The translations under genes and the position numbers were made by a program. Below are positions 35,115 through 43,467 of a stretch of DNA of 64,000 bases, in pieces. This stretch comes from Oscillospiraceae bacterium. Lineage in GTDB: Bacteria; Bacillota; Clostridia; Oscillospirales; Ruminococcaceae. The first letter of the stretch is position 1. Each line of letters begins with the position of its first letter. The notes under the pieces were generated by a model that was not told the origin of the DNA, searched no databases, and saw only the letters and a program-made list of their open reading frames with translations. Location: NCBI GenBank assembly GCA_016298065.1, contig JAEDDN010000004.1, positions 55,957 through 119,956 of the forward strand, in the 5' to 3' direction.

Positions 35115-37526
35115 GTGAAATACAATTTTGCTGAGATTGAAAAGAAATGGCAGGATAAATGGGACGAAATAAATGCATTTGCGGCTTCATCGGATTATTC
35201 AAAGCCAAAGTATTACGCTTTGGTTGAGTTTCCGTATCCGTCCGGACAAGGTCTTCATGTAGGCCACCCGAGAAGCTATACGGCACTCGATATAGTTGCG
35301 AGGAAAAAACGCCTTGAAGGCTATAACGTGCTTTATCCTATGGGCTGGGACGCATTCGGACTTCCTACCGAAAACTTTGCCATAAAAAATCATATACACC
35401 CCGAAATAGTAACCGAGCAAAATGTAGCACGCTTTAAAAAGCAACTTAAATCCTTAGGGCTTTCATTCGACTGGAACCGTGAGGTTAACACTACCGACCC
35501 CAATTACTATAAGTGGACTCAGTGGATATTTTTACAGCTTTTCAAAAAAGGGTTAGCTTATAAAAGCGAGATGTCGGTAAACTGGTGCACAGGCTGTAAG
35601 GTGGTTTTGGCAAACGAAGAGGTTGTAAACGGCGTTTGTGAGCGTTGCGGCAGCGAGGTTGTCCACAAGGTAAAAAGCCAGTGGATGCTTAAAATTACCG
35701 AGTATGCTCAAAGACTTATAGATGATTTGGATTTGCCCGATATAAACTATATTGACAGAGTTAAGGTTTCTCAGAAAAACTGGATAGGAAGATCAACCGG
35801 TGCGCAGGTAAGCTTTAACACCACCTTGGGTGATGAGCTTCAGATTTATACCACACGCCCCGATACGCTTTTCGGAGCAACATATATGGTTATGTCACCG
35901 GAGCACCCGCTTATAGAAAAATGGGCGGATAAGCTTAGCAATATGGAGCAGGTAAGAGAGTATCAGCAACTCACCGCAAGAAAATCCGACTTTGAGAGAA
36001 CCGAGCTTGTCAAGGAAAAAACAGGCGTTGAGTTAAAGGGCGTTAAGGGCATTAACCCTGTAAACGATACTGAAATACCGATATTCATTTCAGACTATGT
36101 ACTTATGACCTACGGTACGGGTGCAATTATGGCAGTTCCCGCACACGATACAAGAGACTACGAATTTGCAAAGAAATTTAATCTTCCCATAATCGAAGTT
36201 GTTGCAGGCGGAGATATTAAAAAGGAAGCCTTTACCGACTGCGCTACAGGCACTATGGTAAATTCGGGTATGTTAAACGGCTTAAGCGTTGAGGACGCCA
36301 AGGTTAAAATAATAGACTGGCTAAAGGAAAATAAAAAGGGCGAGCCGAAGGTAAACTTTAAGCTTCGTGACTGGGTATTTTCAAGACAGCGTTATTGGGG
36401 CGAACCTATCCCGATAGTACATTGTGATAAGTGCGGATATGTGCCGATTGATGAAAGCGAGCTTCCGCTTAGATTGCCCGAAGTTGAATCCTACGAGCCG
36501 ACCGACGACGGTCAGTCACCGCTTGCAAAGCTTGACGACTTTGTTAACACTACCTGTCCGAAATGTCACGGCCCCGCTAAGCGTGAAACCGATACAATGC
36601 CTCAATGGGCAGGCTCATCGTGGTACTTTATGCGCTACTGTGATCCTACCAATAATGACGCACTTGCTTCAAAGGAAGCGCTCGATTACTGGTTGCCTGT
36701 TGACTGGTATAACGGCGGTATGGAGCACACAACGCTTCACCTTTTGTATTCACGTTTCTGGCACAAGTTCTTATACGATATAGGCGTAGTTTCCTGCAAA
36801 GAGCCTTACGCTAAGCGCACAAGTCACGGTATGATTTTGGGCGAAAACGGCGAAAAGATGAGTAAATCAAGAGGCAACGTAGTAAACCCCGATGAGATTG
36901 TAAAAGAATACGGAGCAGACACAATGCGCCTTTACGAAATGTTCATAGGCGACTTTGAAAAATCAGCTCCTTGGAGCCAAACCAGCATAAAGGGCTGTAA
37001 GAGATTTTTAGACAGAATTTGGGGCTTGCAGGATATTCTCACAGACGGCGACAGTTATACTCCTCAAATTGAAAGCTCTATGCACAAGACCATCAAAAAG
37101 GTTACCGAGGATATAGAAGCGCTTAAATTTAATACTGCAATCGCTTCAATGATGTCGCTTTTAAACGAGATATATGAAAAGGGCGCAGTAACAAGAAAGG
37201 AATTAAAAGACCTTCTTATTATCTTAAATCCGTTTGCACCTCATATAACCGAAGAGATTTTTGAATCTCAAAACTTCGGCGGTATGATTACCGAGCAAAG
37301 CTGGGTAAAATACGACGAAGCCAAGTGCAAGGACGACAGCGTAGAAATCGTTTTGCAGATAAACGGCAAGATAAAGGATAAATTAACCGTAGCCGCCGAC
37401 ATTCAAAAGGACGAGGCTTTGTCACTTGCAAAGCAAAACGCCAAGGTTAAGGAAGCTTTAGAGGGCAAAAACATAGTAAAAGAAATTTTTGTACCAAGAA
37501 AGCTAATAAATCTTGTAGTAAAATAA
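35115..37526 (+). CDS. leuS: leucyl-tRNA synthetase
   Basis: LeuS charges tRNA-Leu. The 803-aa class I synthetase has the HIGH-type motif HVGH (48-51, in PYPSGQGLHVGHPRSY), a CP1 editing domain with MTYGTGAIMAVPAHDTRDYE, a zinc-binding insert with two CxxC pairs (CTGC and CERC), a second CxxC pair near CDKCGY, and KMSKS (581-585). The start is GTG 35115, with GGAG about 8 nt upstream. No T-box leader precedes it, which is unusual in Firmicutes but may reflect read-through from rsfS. Confidence 0.97.
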   Translation: MKYNFAEIEKKWQDKWDEINAFAASSDYSKPKYYALVEFPYPSGQGLHVGHPRSYTALDIVARKKRLEGYNVLYPMGWDAFGLPTENFAIKNHIHPEIVTEQNVARFKKQLKSLGLSFDWNREVNTTDPNYYKWTQWIFLQLFKKGLAYKSEMSVNWCTGCKVVLANEEVVNGVCERCGSEVVHKVKSQWMLKITEYAQRLIDDLDLPDINYIDRVKVSQKNWIGRSTGAQVSFNTTLGDELQIYTTRPDTLFGATYMVMSPEHPLIEKWADKLSNMEQVREYQQLTARKSDFERTELVKEKTGVELKGVKGINPVNDTEIPIFISDYVLMTYGTGAIMAVPAHDTRDYEFAKKFNLPIIEVVAGGDIKKEAFTDCATGTMVNSGMLNGLSVEDAKVKIIDWLKENKKGEPKVNFKLRDWVFSRQRYWGEPIPIVHCDKCGYVPIDESELPLRLPEVESYEPTDDGQSPLAKLDDFVNTTCPKCHGPAKRETDTMPQWAGSSWYFMRYCDPTNNDALASKEALDYWLPVDWYNGGMEHTTLHLLYSRFWHKFLYDIGVVSCKEPYAKRTSHGMILGENGEKMSKSRGNVVNPDEIVKEYGADTMRLYEMFIGDFEKSAPWSQTSIKGCKRFLDRIWGLQDILTDGDSYTPQIESSMHKTIKKVTEDIEALKFNTAIASMMSLLNEIYEKGAVTRKELKDLLIILNPFAPHITEEIFESQNFGGMITEQSWVKYDEAKCKDDSVEIVLQINGKIKDKLTVAADIQKDEALSLAKQNAKVKEALEGKNIVKEIFVPRKLINLVVK

Positions 37527-37554
37527 CAAATTTTTGCGATTTTACGTTTCGTGC

Positions 37555-37584
37555 TTGACATATATGCACGATATAATGTATAAT
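37555..37584 (+). promoter_or_regulatory. sigma-A promoter of rpsU
   Basis: TTGACA (37555-37560), 18 bp, TATAAT (37579-37584). A second TATAAT at 37572-37577 is too close to pair with this -35. The leader to rpsU is about 90 nt. Confidence 0.8.
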
Positions 37585-37677
37585 TATTTTATATTGTAAT
37601 AGTGGATTTACATTTAAAGCGATATAAAAATATTGCTTTTAAGCGTCTGCTGTTAGGCCAAAGGGAGGGAAATTGTA

Positions 37678-37854
37678 GTGTCAGAAGTTCGTGTAAAAGA
37701 GAATGAATCTTTAGACAGCGCACTTAGAAGATTTAAGCGTTCATGCGCAAAATCAGGCGTTTTGGCTGAAGTACGCAAAAGAGAACATTATGAGAAACCT
37801 TCTGTAAAACGTAAAAAGAAATCAGAAGCAGCACGTAAGCGTAAGTATAGATAA
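37678..37854 (+). CDS. rpsU: 30S ribosomal protein S21
   Basis: A 58-aa basic protein that reads (M)SEVRVKENESLDSALRRFKR and ends KKKSEAARKRKYR, matching S21 in size and sequence. S21 binds near the anti-Shine-Dalgarno region of 16S rRNA. The start is GTG 37678, preceded by AAGGGAGGG. It stands alone between a promoter (37555-37584) and a terminator (37878-37908), without the gatB/yqeY-like partner often found next to it. Confidence 0.95.
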   Translation: MSEVRVKENESLDSALRRFKRSCAKSGVLAEVRKREHYEKPSVKRKKKSEAARKRKYR

Positions 37855-37877
37855 TTGCGTGTATTTACTTAGTAATG

Positions 37878-37908
37878 AAAGTGAGCATTTTTGCTCACTT
37901 TTTCTTTT
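37878..37908 (+). terminator. intrinsic terminator of rpsU
   Basis: 10-bp stem AAAGTGAGCA (37878-37887) and TGCTCACTTT (37892-37901) with a TTTT loop, followed by TTCTTTT. Confidence 0.9.
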
Positions 37909-37950
37909 ATAAAGCCTTATCAAAAAGCTAAAGGCGGAACGGAGAAAGAA

Positions 37951-38451
37951 ATGGCACTTTTTTTACCCGATATATATCTGGATAAAATAATTAACGTCGA
38001 TATTTCGACGCTTATAAAAAAAGGTATAAAAGCCGTTGTGTTAGACGTAGACAACACCCTTACTCATCACGACAGTCAGATTGTAACAGACGAGGTTATA
38101 AGTTGGCTTAAAAACGCAAAGGAAAACGGCTTACAGCTTACTATAGTTTCTAATAATAACGAAAAGAGAATAAAGCCTTTTGCAGATAAAATAGGCCTCG
38201 AATATATAGCTTCGGGCTGTAAACCGCTTACTATAGGCTTTACAAAGGCCTGCAAAAAATATTCTCTTAAACCTGAGCAAATAGCGGTTATAGGCGACCA
38301 GATTTACACCGATATTTTGGGCGGTAACCTAAAGGGTATGTATACAATTTTGGTAACGCCGTTTGAATATGAAACAGGACGTTTATTTAAGCTTAAAAGG
38401 CGACTTGAAAAAATACATATAAATAAATACAACAAAAAACATAACGGCTAA
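37951..38451 (+). CDS. yqeG: YqeG-family HAD phosphatase (subfamily IIIA)
   Basis: YqeG is a HAD-superfamily phosphatase; its physiological substrate is not settled. The 166-aa protein has the HAD motif LDVDNTLTHHD (nucleophile in DxDNT), the second motif TIVSNNNEKRI, a lysine region SGCKPLTIGF, and the acidic motif VIGDQIYTDILGGN. It ends with a basic tail. ATG 37951 follows GGAGAAAG; an in-frame codon at 37891 falls in the rpsU terminator. It leads the group yqeG-endonuclease IV-like-M24 peptidase. Confidence 0.9.
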   Translation: MALFLPDIYLDKIINVDISTLIKKGIKAVVLDVDNTLTHHDSQIVTDEVISWLKNAKENGLQLTIVSNNNEKRIKPFADKIGLEYIASGCKPLTIGFTKACKKYSLKPEQIAVIGDQIYTDILGGNLKGMYTILVTPFEYETGRLFKLKRRLEKIHINKYNKKHNG

Positions 38452-38464
38452 AGGAGGATATACT

Positions 38465-39322
38465 ATGTCTGCTTGTTTCGGACCTGCAGGTAATTCGGAA
38501 AGCTTTACAAAGCAGGGATATAAAAAGACTGTTCAGATACCCGAATATTTAGAAAAATTCGGTCTTAACGCTTACGAATATCAGTGCGGCAGAGGCGTTA
38601 GAATATCTTTAGAAGCGGCTAAGGAGTTTGGCGAGATTGCAAAGAAACATAATATAAGGCTGTCGCTTCATTCGCAGTATTATATATCGCTTTCAAGCGT
38701 CGAGGAAGAAAAACGAGATAAAAGCATAGAGTATATCTTACAAAGTGCCGCTGCCGCAAAGGCTATGGGAGCTTTTAGAATAGTTGTTCATTCCGGCTCT
38801 TGCTCCAAAATGACAAGAGAAGAAGCCCTCGCCCTTGCAAAAGATACCTTAAAAAGAGCAAGACGTGCACTTATAGAACAAAACCTTTCGGATATACATA
38901 TCTGCCCCGAAACAATGGGTAAAATAAATCAGCTGGGCGATTTAAACGAGGTTATGGAGCTTTGTAAGGTTGACGACAGCTTTATCCCGTGTATAGATTT
39001 CGGGCATTTAAACGCCAGAACCTTTGGGAAAATAAAGGGCAAAGACGACTACGAGTATATTCTAAACACCATAGGAAACGAGCTTGGTTCTGACAGGTTA
39101 AAGGTATTTCACTCGCATTTTTCAAAGATAGAATATACCGAAAACGGCGGCGAAAAAAGGCATCTTACCTTTGAGGACACTACCTTTGGCCCCGAATTTG
39201 AACCGCTCGCAGAGCTTATAGCAAAAAAGGATTTAAGCCCTACTTTTATATGCGAATCTGCAGGCACTCAGGCGGAGGACAGCGCATATATGAAAAAGGT
39301 GTATTTAAACGCACTTAAATAA
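38465..39322 (+). CDS. nfo: endonuclease IV-like AP endonuclease (TIM barrel)
   Basis: Endonuclease IV cuts DNA 5' of abasic sites using three zinc ions. The 285-aa protein shows the ligand-bearing segments in order: LSLHSQYYISL, IVVHSGSC, ICPETMGK, PCIDFGHLNA, VFHSHFSKIEY and FICESAG. This matches the zinc-binding pattern closely, though the N-terminus is shorter and the overall sequence is a divergent branch common in Clostridia, so a sugar-isomerase role cannot be excluded. GGAGG precedes ATG 38465. It follows yqeG by 13 nt. Confidence 0.83.
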   Translation: MSACFGPAGNSESFTKQGYKKTVQIPEYLEKFGLNAYEYQCGRGVRISLEAAKEFGEIAKKHNIRLSLHSQYYISLSSVEEEKRDKSIEYILQSAAAAKAMGAFRIVVHSGSCSKMTREEALALAKDTLKRARRALIEQNLSDIHICPETMGKINQLGDLNEVMELCKVDDSFIPCIDFGHLNARTFGKIKGKDDYEYILNTIGNELGSDRLKVFHSHFSKIEYTENGGEKRHLTFEDTTFGPEFEPLAELIAKKDLSPTFICESAGTQAEDSAYMKKVYLNALK

Positions 39323-39350
39323 GCAGATTTACTTATACGGAGAGATTATA

Positions 39351-40421
39351 ATGGATAATATAAAAAGGCTGTCGGAGCGTTTTTTTAACGGTAATATAGA
39401 CGCCGCTATTTTAACCTCACCTGTAAACAGAAAGTATTTACTTGGGATAAATTCCTCGGCGGGCACTATTTTGCTTTTTCCCGATAAGGCATATCTTATA
39501 ATTGACTTTAGATATTACGAAATGGCAAAGTCAAAGGCAGAGGGATTTGAGGTTATACTGCAAAATAAGCTTTTTAAAGAGCTTAAAGAGCTTCTTATAA
39601 AACATAATGCAAAGACCGTAGCACTTGAGGAGGACACCGTAACCTTAGAGGAGTACGAGGGTTATAAAAATAAGCTTTCGGGCTTTAATATAGTGTCAAA
39701 CAGCGGTTTATCGGAAATTTTAAGAGATATGCGAAGCGTAAAATCTCAAAGCGAGCTCGAAAAGATTATAACTGCTCAAAAAATCACCGATAAATCCTTT
39801 GAGGAGATATTAAACTTTATAAAGGTAGGAGTAACCGAAAGGCAGATTGCCGCAAGGCTCGAATATATAATGAAGCTAAACGGTGCGGACGGTTTAAGCT
39901 TTGACACTATTGCCATAGCAGGTAAAAACACCTCGCTTCCGCACGGCGAGCCGAGCGATTATGTCATACAAAAAGGCGACTTTGTGCTTATGGATTTCGG
40001 CGCACTTTTTGACGGATATCACGCAGATATGACAAGAACTGTGGCGGTAGGGGAAATATCCTCACACCAAAAGCGCATATACGATACCGTATTGCAGGCA
40101 CAGCTTATGGCTTTGGATAGTATAAAAGCAGGTCAAAGGTGCAGCGACATAGATAAAATCGCAAGAGATTATATAAATAAAAGCGGTTACAAAGGCACCT
40201 TCGGACATAGCTTAGGGCATTCGGTAGGGCTTCAAATACACGAAACGCCCAACTTTTCTCCAAACTGCGACAGTATACTCAAGGAAAATATGGTGCTGTC
40301 GGTAGAGCCCGGCATTTATATTGAAGGCGACTGTGGGGTAAGAATAGAGGATTTAGTGATAATAAAGGACGGTTGTGCCCAAAATATCACTTCAAGCCCA
40401 AAGAATTTAATTTGTTTATAA
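39351..40421 (+). CDS. Xaa-Pro peptidase, M24 family
   Basis: M24 creatinase-fold peptidases remove residues next to proline. The 356-aa protein has an N-terminal creatinase-like domain (1-125) and a pita-bread catalytic domain with the two-metal ligands in DFGALFDGYHADMTRT, GTFGHSLGHSVGLQIHETP, MVLSVEPGIYI and GVRIEDLV. This matches clostridial PepP/PepQ-like enzymes; aminopeptidase versus dipeptidase use is not decided. GGAGAG precedes ATG 39351. Its position just before efp is a common arrangement in Firmicutes. Confidence 0.93.
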   Translation: MDNIKRLSERFFNGNIDAAILTSPVNRKYLLGINSSAGTILLFPDKAYLIIDFRYYEMAKSKAEGFEVILQNKLFKELKELLIKHNAKTVALEEDTVTLEEYEGYKNKLSGFNIVSNSGLSEILRDMRSVKSQSELEKIITAQKITDKSFEEILNFIKVGVTERQIAARLEYIMKLNGADGLSFDTIAIAGKNTSLPHGEPSDYVIQKGDFVLMDFGALFDGYHADMTRTVAVGEISSHQKRIYDTVLQAQLMALDSIKAGQRCSDIDKIARDYINKSGYKGTFGHSLGHSVGLQIHETPNFSPNCDSILKENMVLSVEPGIYIEGDCGVRIEDLVIIKDGCAQNITSSPKNLICL

Positions 40422-40428
40422 ATAGTAC

Positions 40429-40457
40429 TTGAAAAAACTACCGTTTTACGATAAAAT
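40429..40457 (+). promoter_or_regulatory. sigma-A promoter of efp
   Basis: TTGAAA (40429-40434), 17 bp, TAAAAT (40452-40457), in the gap between the M24 peptidase and efp. Confidence 0.65.
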
Positions 40458-40479
40458 GTTAAGTGCAAGTATAATTTTA

Positions 40480-40506
40480 GATACTAAATCGGTTTAGTAT
40501 CGTTTT
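40480..40506 (+). promoter_or_regulatory. dyad/terminator-like hairpin in efp leader
   Basis: GATACTAAA (40480-40488) and TTTAGTATC (40493-40501) form a perfect 9-bp stem with a TCGG loop, followed at once by GTTTTT. The efp Shine-Dalgarno starts 2 nt later. It could be an attenuator, a repressor operator, or an mRNA hairpin beside the ribosome site. Confidence 0.5.
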
Positions 40507-40518
40507 TGGAGGTAACTT

Positions 40519-41076
40519 ATGATTTCAGCAGGAGATTTCAGAAACGGCGTAACATTTGAAGACAACGGCGCCGTATTGCAAATTATCGAGTTTCAGCATG
40601 TAAAGCCGGGTAAGGGCGCAGCATTTGTCCGCACAAAAATAAGAAACGTTATCACAGGTGCGGTAACAGAAAGAACCTTTAACCCAACAGATAAATTTCC
40701 TAAGGCTTTCGTTGAGAGAAAGGATATGGAATATTCTTACGAGGACGGCGGACTTTATTACTTTATGGATTCCGAAACCTATGAGCTTGTACCTGTAGAC
40801 CAGTCAAAGCTTGACGATAACTTTAAGTTTGTTAAGGAAAATATGGTATGTAAGGTTTGCTCTTATAAGGGCTCGATTTTCGGTGTTGAACCGCCTAACT
40901 TTGTTGAACTTCAGGTAACACAAACCGATCCGGGCTTTAAGGGCGATACAGCTACAAACGCAACAAAGCCTGCAACTCTTGAAACAGGCGCAGAGATTAA
41001 GGTGCCTTTGTTTATCGAAGAGGGCGAAATGATAAGAATTGATACCAGAACCGGCGAATATATGGAGCGTGCATAA
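40519..41076 (+). CDS. efp: elongation factor P
   Basis: EF-P rescues ribosomes stalled on polyproline. The 185-aa protein has the KOW-like N-terminal domain with the modifiable lysine K32 in HVKPGKGAAF, and C-terminal OB domains ending GEMIRIDTRTGEYMERA. TGGAGG precedes ATG 40519. No EpmA/EpmB gene is nearby, as expected for Firmicutes. It has its own promoter and a perfect dyad between promoter and start. Confidence 0.97.
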   Translation: MISAGDFRNGVTFEDNGAVLQIIEFQHVKPGKGAAFVRTKIRNVITGAVTERTFNPTDKFPKAFVERKDMEYSYEDGGLYYFMDSETYELVPVDQSKLDDNFKFVKENMVCKVCSYKGSIFGVEPPNFVELQVTQTDPGFKGDTATNATKPATLETGAEIKVPLFIEEGEMIRIDTRTGEYMERA

Positions 41077-41177
41077 GCATTTTTAAAACGTACATAATAT
41101 ATTTTACGGGATTTATGCTTAAAACCCATAGATCGATATGGGACAAAATTTAAGCAAGAGTAGAAAGGCGTGTAATT

Positions 41178-41612
41178 ATGAATATTACAGAAAAAGTAGC
41201 TTATTTAAAAGGCTTGGCAAAGGGTCTTGAAATTGACGAAACCACAAAGGAAGGTAAGCTTTTGCTTGCTGTTATCGACGTTTTAGAGGATATGGCAGAT
41301 TCCGTTTCCGATTTGGAAAGTGCTTATGAAGAACTCGACGAGGTTATAGATGTTCTTGACGAGGACTTAGGCGCTGTTGAAAAGGATTTCTACTGCTTTG
41401 ACGAAGATGACGATTGTTGTTGTGATGATGACGATTGTGATTGCGATTGCGACGACGATTTATACGAGGTTGTTTGCCCCAACTGTCAGGACGCTATTTA
41501 CTTAGACGAAAGTATGTTGGAGGAAGGTTCAATAGATTGTCCAAACTGCGGTCAGCTTTTAGAGTTTGACTATGTTGAGGACGAGGACGAGCCCGAAGAA
41601 ACTAAGGAATAA
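41178..41612 (+). CDS. CD1247-like protein: N-terminal helical domain, Cys/Asp cluster and zinc ribbon
   Basis: The 144-aa protein matches what I recall of the clostridial CD1247 N-terminal domain family, whose role is unknown. Residues 1-70 are helical and acidic (EKVAYLKGLAKGLEIDETTK). Residues 73-94 are almost only Asp and Cys, with eight Cys in runs such as DCCCDDDDCDCDCDDD. Then a four-Cys zinc ribbon follows, with CPNC at 100-103 and CPNC at 121-124, and an acidic tail. It follows efp by 101 nt and ends at a strong terminator, so it is probably co-transcribed with efp. Confidence 0.8.
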   Translation: MNITEKVAYLKGLAKGLEIDETTKEGKLLLAVIDVLEDMADSVSDLESAYEELDEVIDVLDEDLGAVEKDFYCFDEDDDCCCDDDDCDCDCDDDLYEVVCPNCQDAIYLDESMLEEGSIDCPNCGQLLEFDYVEDEDEPEETKE

Positions 41613-41626
41613 TATAAAAAAAGCTT

Positions 41627-41664
41627 AAACCCCATAAGCGTGAGCTTATGGGGTTTATTTTTTT
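41627..41664 (+). terminator. intrinsic terminator after the CD1247-like gene
   Basis: Perfect 13-bp stem AAACCCCATAAGC (41627-41639) and GCTTATGGGGTTT (41644-41656) with a GTGA loop, then ATTTTTTT. Confidence 0.95.
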
Positions 41665-41760
41665 AAAATTCCCTTAAAAAGCGTATTTTTTAAGGACAAT
41701 CACAATATACATTGAAACAAAACGCTGTTATTTTGCGTAGTTATAAGGTTGTGTATTGGA

Positions 41761-43419
41761 TTGAAAAAGAAAAAGCAAAGCTTTATAAGGGGCGCCACTA
41801 TACTGATGGTATCTATGATTATCGTAAAGTTTATAGGCGCAGTCTTTAAAATTCCGCTTTCAAGAATGTTAGGCGTTACGGGAATGGCATATTTCAGCGC
41901 CTCCTATACGCTTTTTACCACAATATACGCATTGACGGTTACCGGGCTTTCCACCGCCGTCGCAAAAATCACCGCACAATATTCCGAACAGCAACGGCAT
42001 AACGACTGCAGGGAAGTATTAAAGGTATCAAAGCGCATTTTTATTTTGCTCGGCGTGTTCGGAACTTTGTTAATGCTACTGCTTGCAAGGCAGTTTTCGG
42101 TAATGATAAAAAGCGAAAACTCCTACCTTGCAATACTTGTGATGTCGCCGGCAATTTTATTCAGCGCAGGTATGGCGGCGTACCGTGGGTATTACGAGGG
42201 GCTTAGCAATATGCTCCCTACGGGAATATCACAGGTTGTTGAAGCGGTTGTAAAGCTTATAAGCGGTATCGGTATAAGCTACGGCGTGTTTTATTATGCG
42301 AAAAAGTGTTTTTTTGAAAATAAGCTTTTTTTCGGTCAGCATATTGCTTCGGCAGAGGATATTACCTTAGTAGCACTCCCTTACGGTGCGGCAGGCGCTA
42401 TGTTGGGTATAACCTTAAGTACCCTTGCAGGTCTTTTATACATTTTGATAAGACATAAATATAAAGGTGACGGCATTACAAAAAGCGAGCTTGCAGATGA
42501 TTTAAAAAAGCGTACCTCTAAGGATATAACAAAAAGCCTTATAAAATGCGCGGTTCCCATAACGCTCAGCGCAGTAGTTATAAATTTAAGCTCGCTTATA
42601 GACTTAATGACAATTTCGGGCAGACTTGTATACGCTTATGAAAACAACAAAGAATATTTTGACGGTATCTATGGCGCTTATATAAAAGGCGGCCAGCAGA
42701 TGAACGAATATATCTACGGAGCATATACGCTGGCGATAACGGTGTTTAACTTAGTGCCGGCATTTACGGGGCTTTTTGCCAAAAGTGCGCTTCCAAATGT
42801 AACTTGTGCATGGGTGTCGGGCAATAGGCTAAGGCTTAAAACCAGCATTGAGGAGGTAATAAAGATAACCTCAATTATCGCTATGCCGGCAGGGCTTGGC
42901 ATATTTGTTATGGCAAAGCCTATAGTAAGAATTTTATACGGAGCCCAAAACGGCGTTATCGAGTCGGTAGCTCCTATACTTAGCTTGCTCGGCATATCGG
43001 CGATATTTATCGCCTTGGTAGGCCCTATCTTTGCCGTTTTACAGGGTATGGGCAGGGTAGATCTGCCGGTAAAGTTTATGCTTGTAGGCGCAGTGGTAAA
43101 GGTTTTACTTAATTATCTGCTTGTGGGCATAAAGCAGATAAACATAAACGGTGCCGCATACAGTACAGGCGTATGCTATGCGATAATTTTAATTTTGTGT
43201 ATAGCGGCGATAAAAAGGCTTACAAACTTAAACCTTAACTATTTGGAGATATTTATAAAGCCTTTAGTGGCGGGTATCCTTTGCGGAGTTACGGCAGGAA
43301 TTATAAGTAACCTTTCTGATACGGACATAACGGCTGTAATAGCGATTTTATCGGCAGGCGTAGTGTATATACTGTCACTTATTGTTATGGGCTCGCTTAA
43401 AAATATTAAAAATGCGTAA
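41761..43419 (+). CDS. SpoVB/MurJ-like polysaccharide or lipid II flippase (MATE/MOP superfamily)
   Basis: A membrane transporter of the MOP superfamily with about 14 helices. The start resembles SpoVB-type flippases: SFIRGATILMVSMIIVKFIG, FKIPLSRMLG and AYRGYYEGLSNMLPTGISQV. Such proteins move lipid-linked cell-wall precursors or serve in spore cortex formation; the cargo is inferred. Length (about 552 aa) fits. The start is uncertain: TTG 41761 is chosen; a TTG at 41749 touches the AAGG. It is read toward the minus-strand ricin-like gene, with a shared hairpin between them. Confidence 0.85.
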   Translation: MKKKKQSFIRGATILMVSMIIVKFIGAVFKIPLSRMLGVTGMAYFSASYTLFTTIYALTVTGLSTAVAKITAQYSEQQRHNDCREVLKVSKRIFILLGVFGTLLMLLLARQFSVMIKSENSYLAILVMSPAILFSAGMAAYRGYYEGLSNMLPTGISQVVEAVVKLISGIGISYGVFYYAKKCFFENKLFFGQHIASAEDITLVALPYGAAGAMLGITLSTLAGLLYILIRHKYKGDGITKSELADDLKKRTSKDITKSLIKCAVPITLSAVVINLSSLIDLMTISGRLVYAYENNKEYFDGIYGAYIKGGQQMNEYIYGAYTLAITVFNLVPAFTGLFAKSALPNVTCAWVSGNRLRLKTSIEEVIKITSIIAMPAGLGIFVMAKPIVRILYGAQNGVIESVAPILSLLGISAIFIALVGPIFAVLQGMGRVDLPVKFMLVGAVVKVLLNYLLVGIKQININGAAYSTGVCYAIILILCIAAIKRLTNLNLNYLEIFIKPLVAGILCGVTAGIISNLSDTDITAVIAILSAGVVYILSLIVMGSLKNIKNA

Positions 43420-43451
43420 AAAAGTCCCCGTGAATTAAATTCACGGGGACT
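43418..43451 (-). terminator. intrinsic terminator for the ricin-fold gene, between convergent genes
   Basis: 12-bp perfect stem AGTCCCCGTGAA (43423-43434) and TTCACGGGGACT (43440-43451). The AAAAAA at 43418-43423 gives a T-run on the minus strand, so it mainly ends the minus gene; it may also stop the flippase transcript. Confidence 0.85.
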
Positions 43452-43467
43452 GACTGTTAGTTTTAAG

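Noticed and set aside
36424..36783. Plus-strand frame of 119 codons inside leuS
   Set aside because: Another frame of the synthetase gene, with no own signals.
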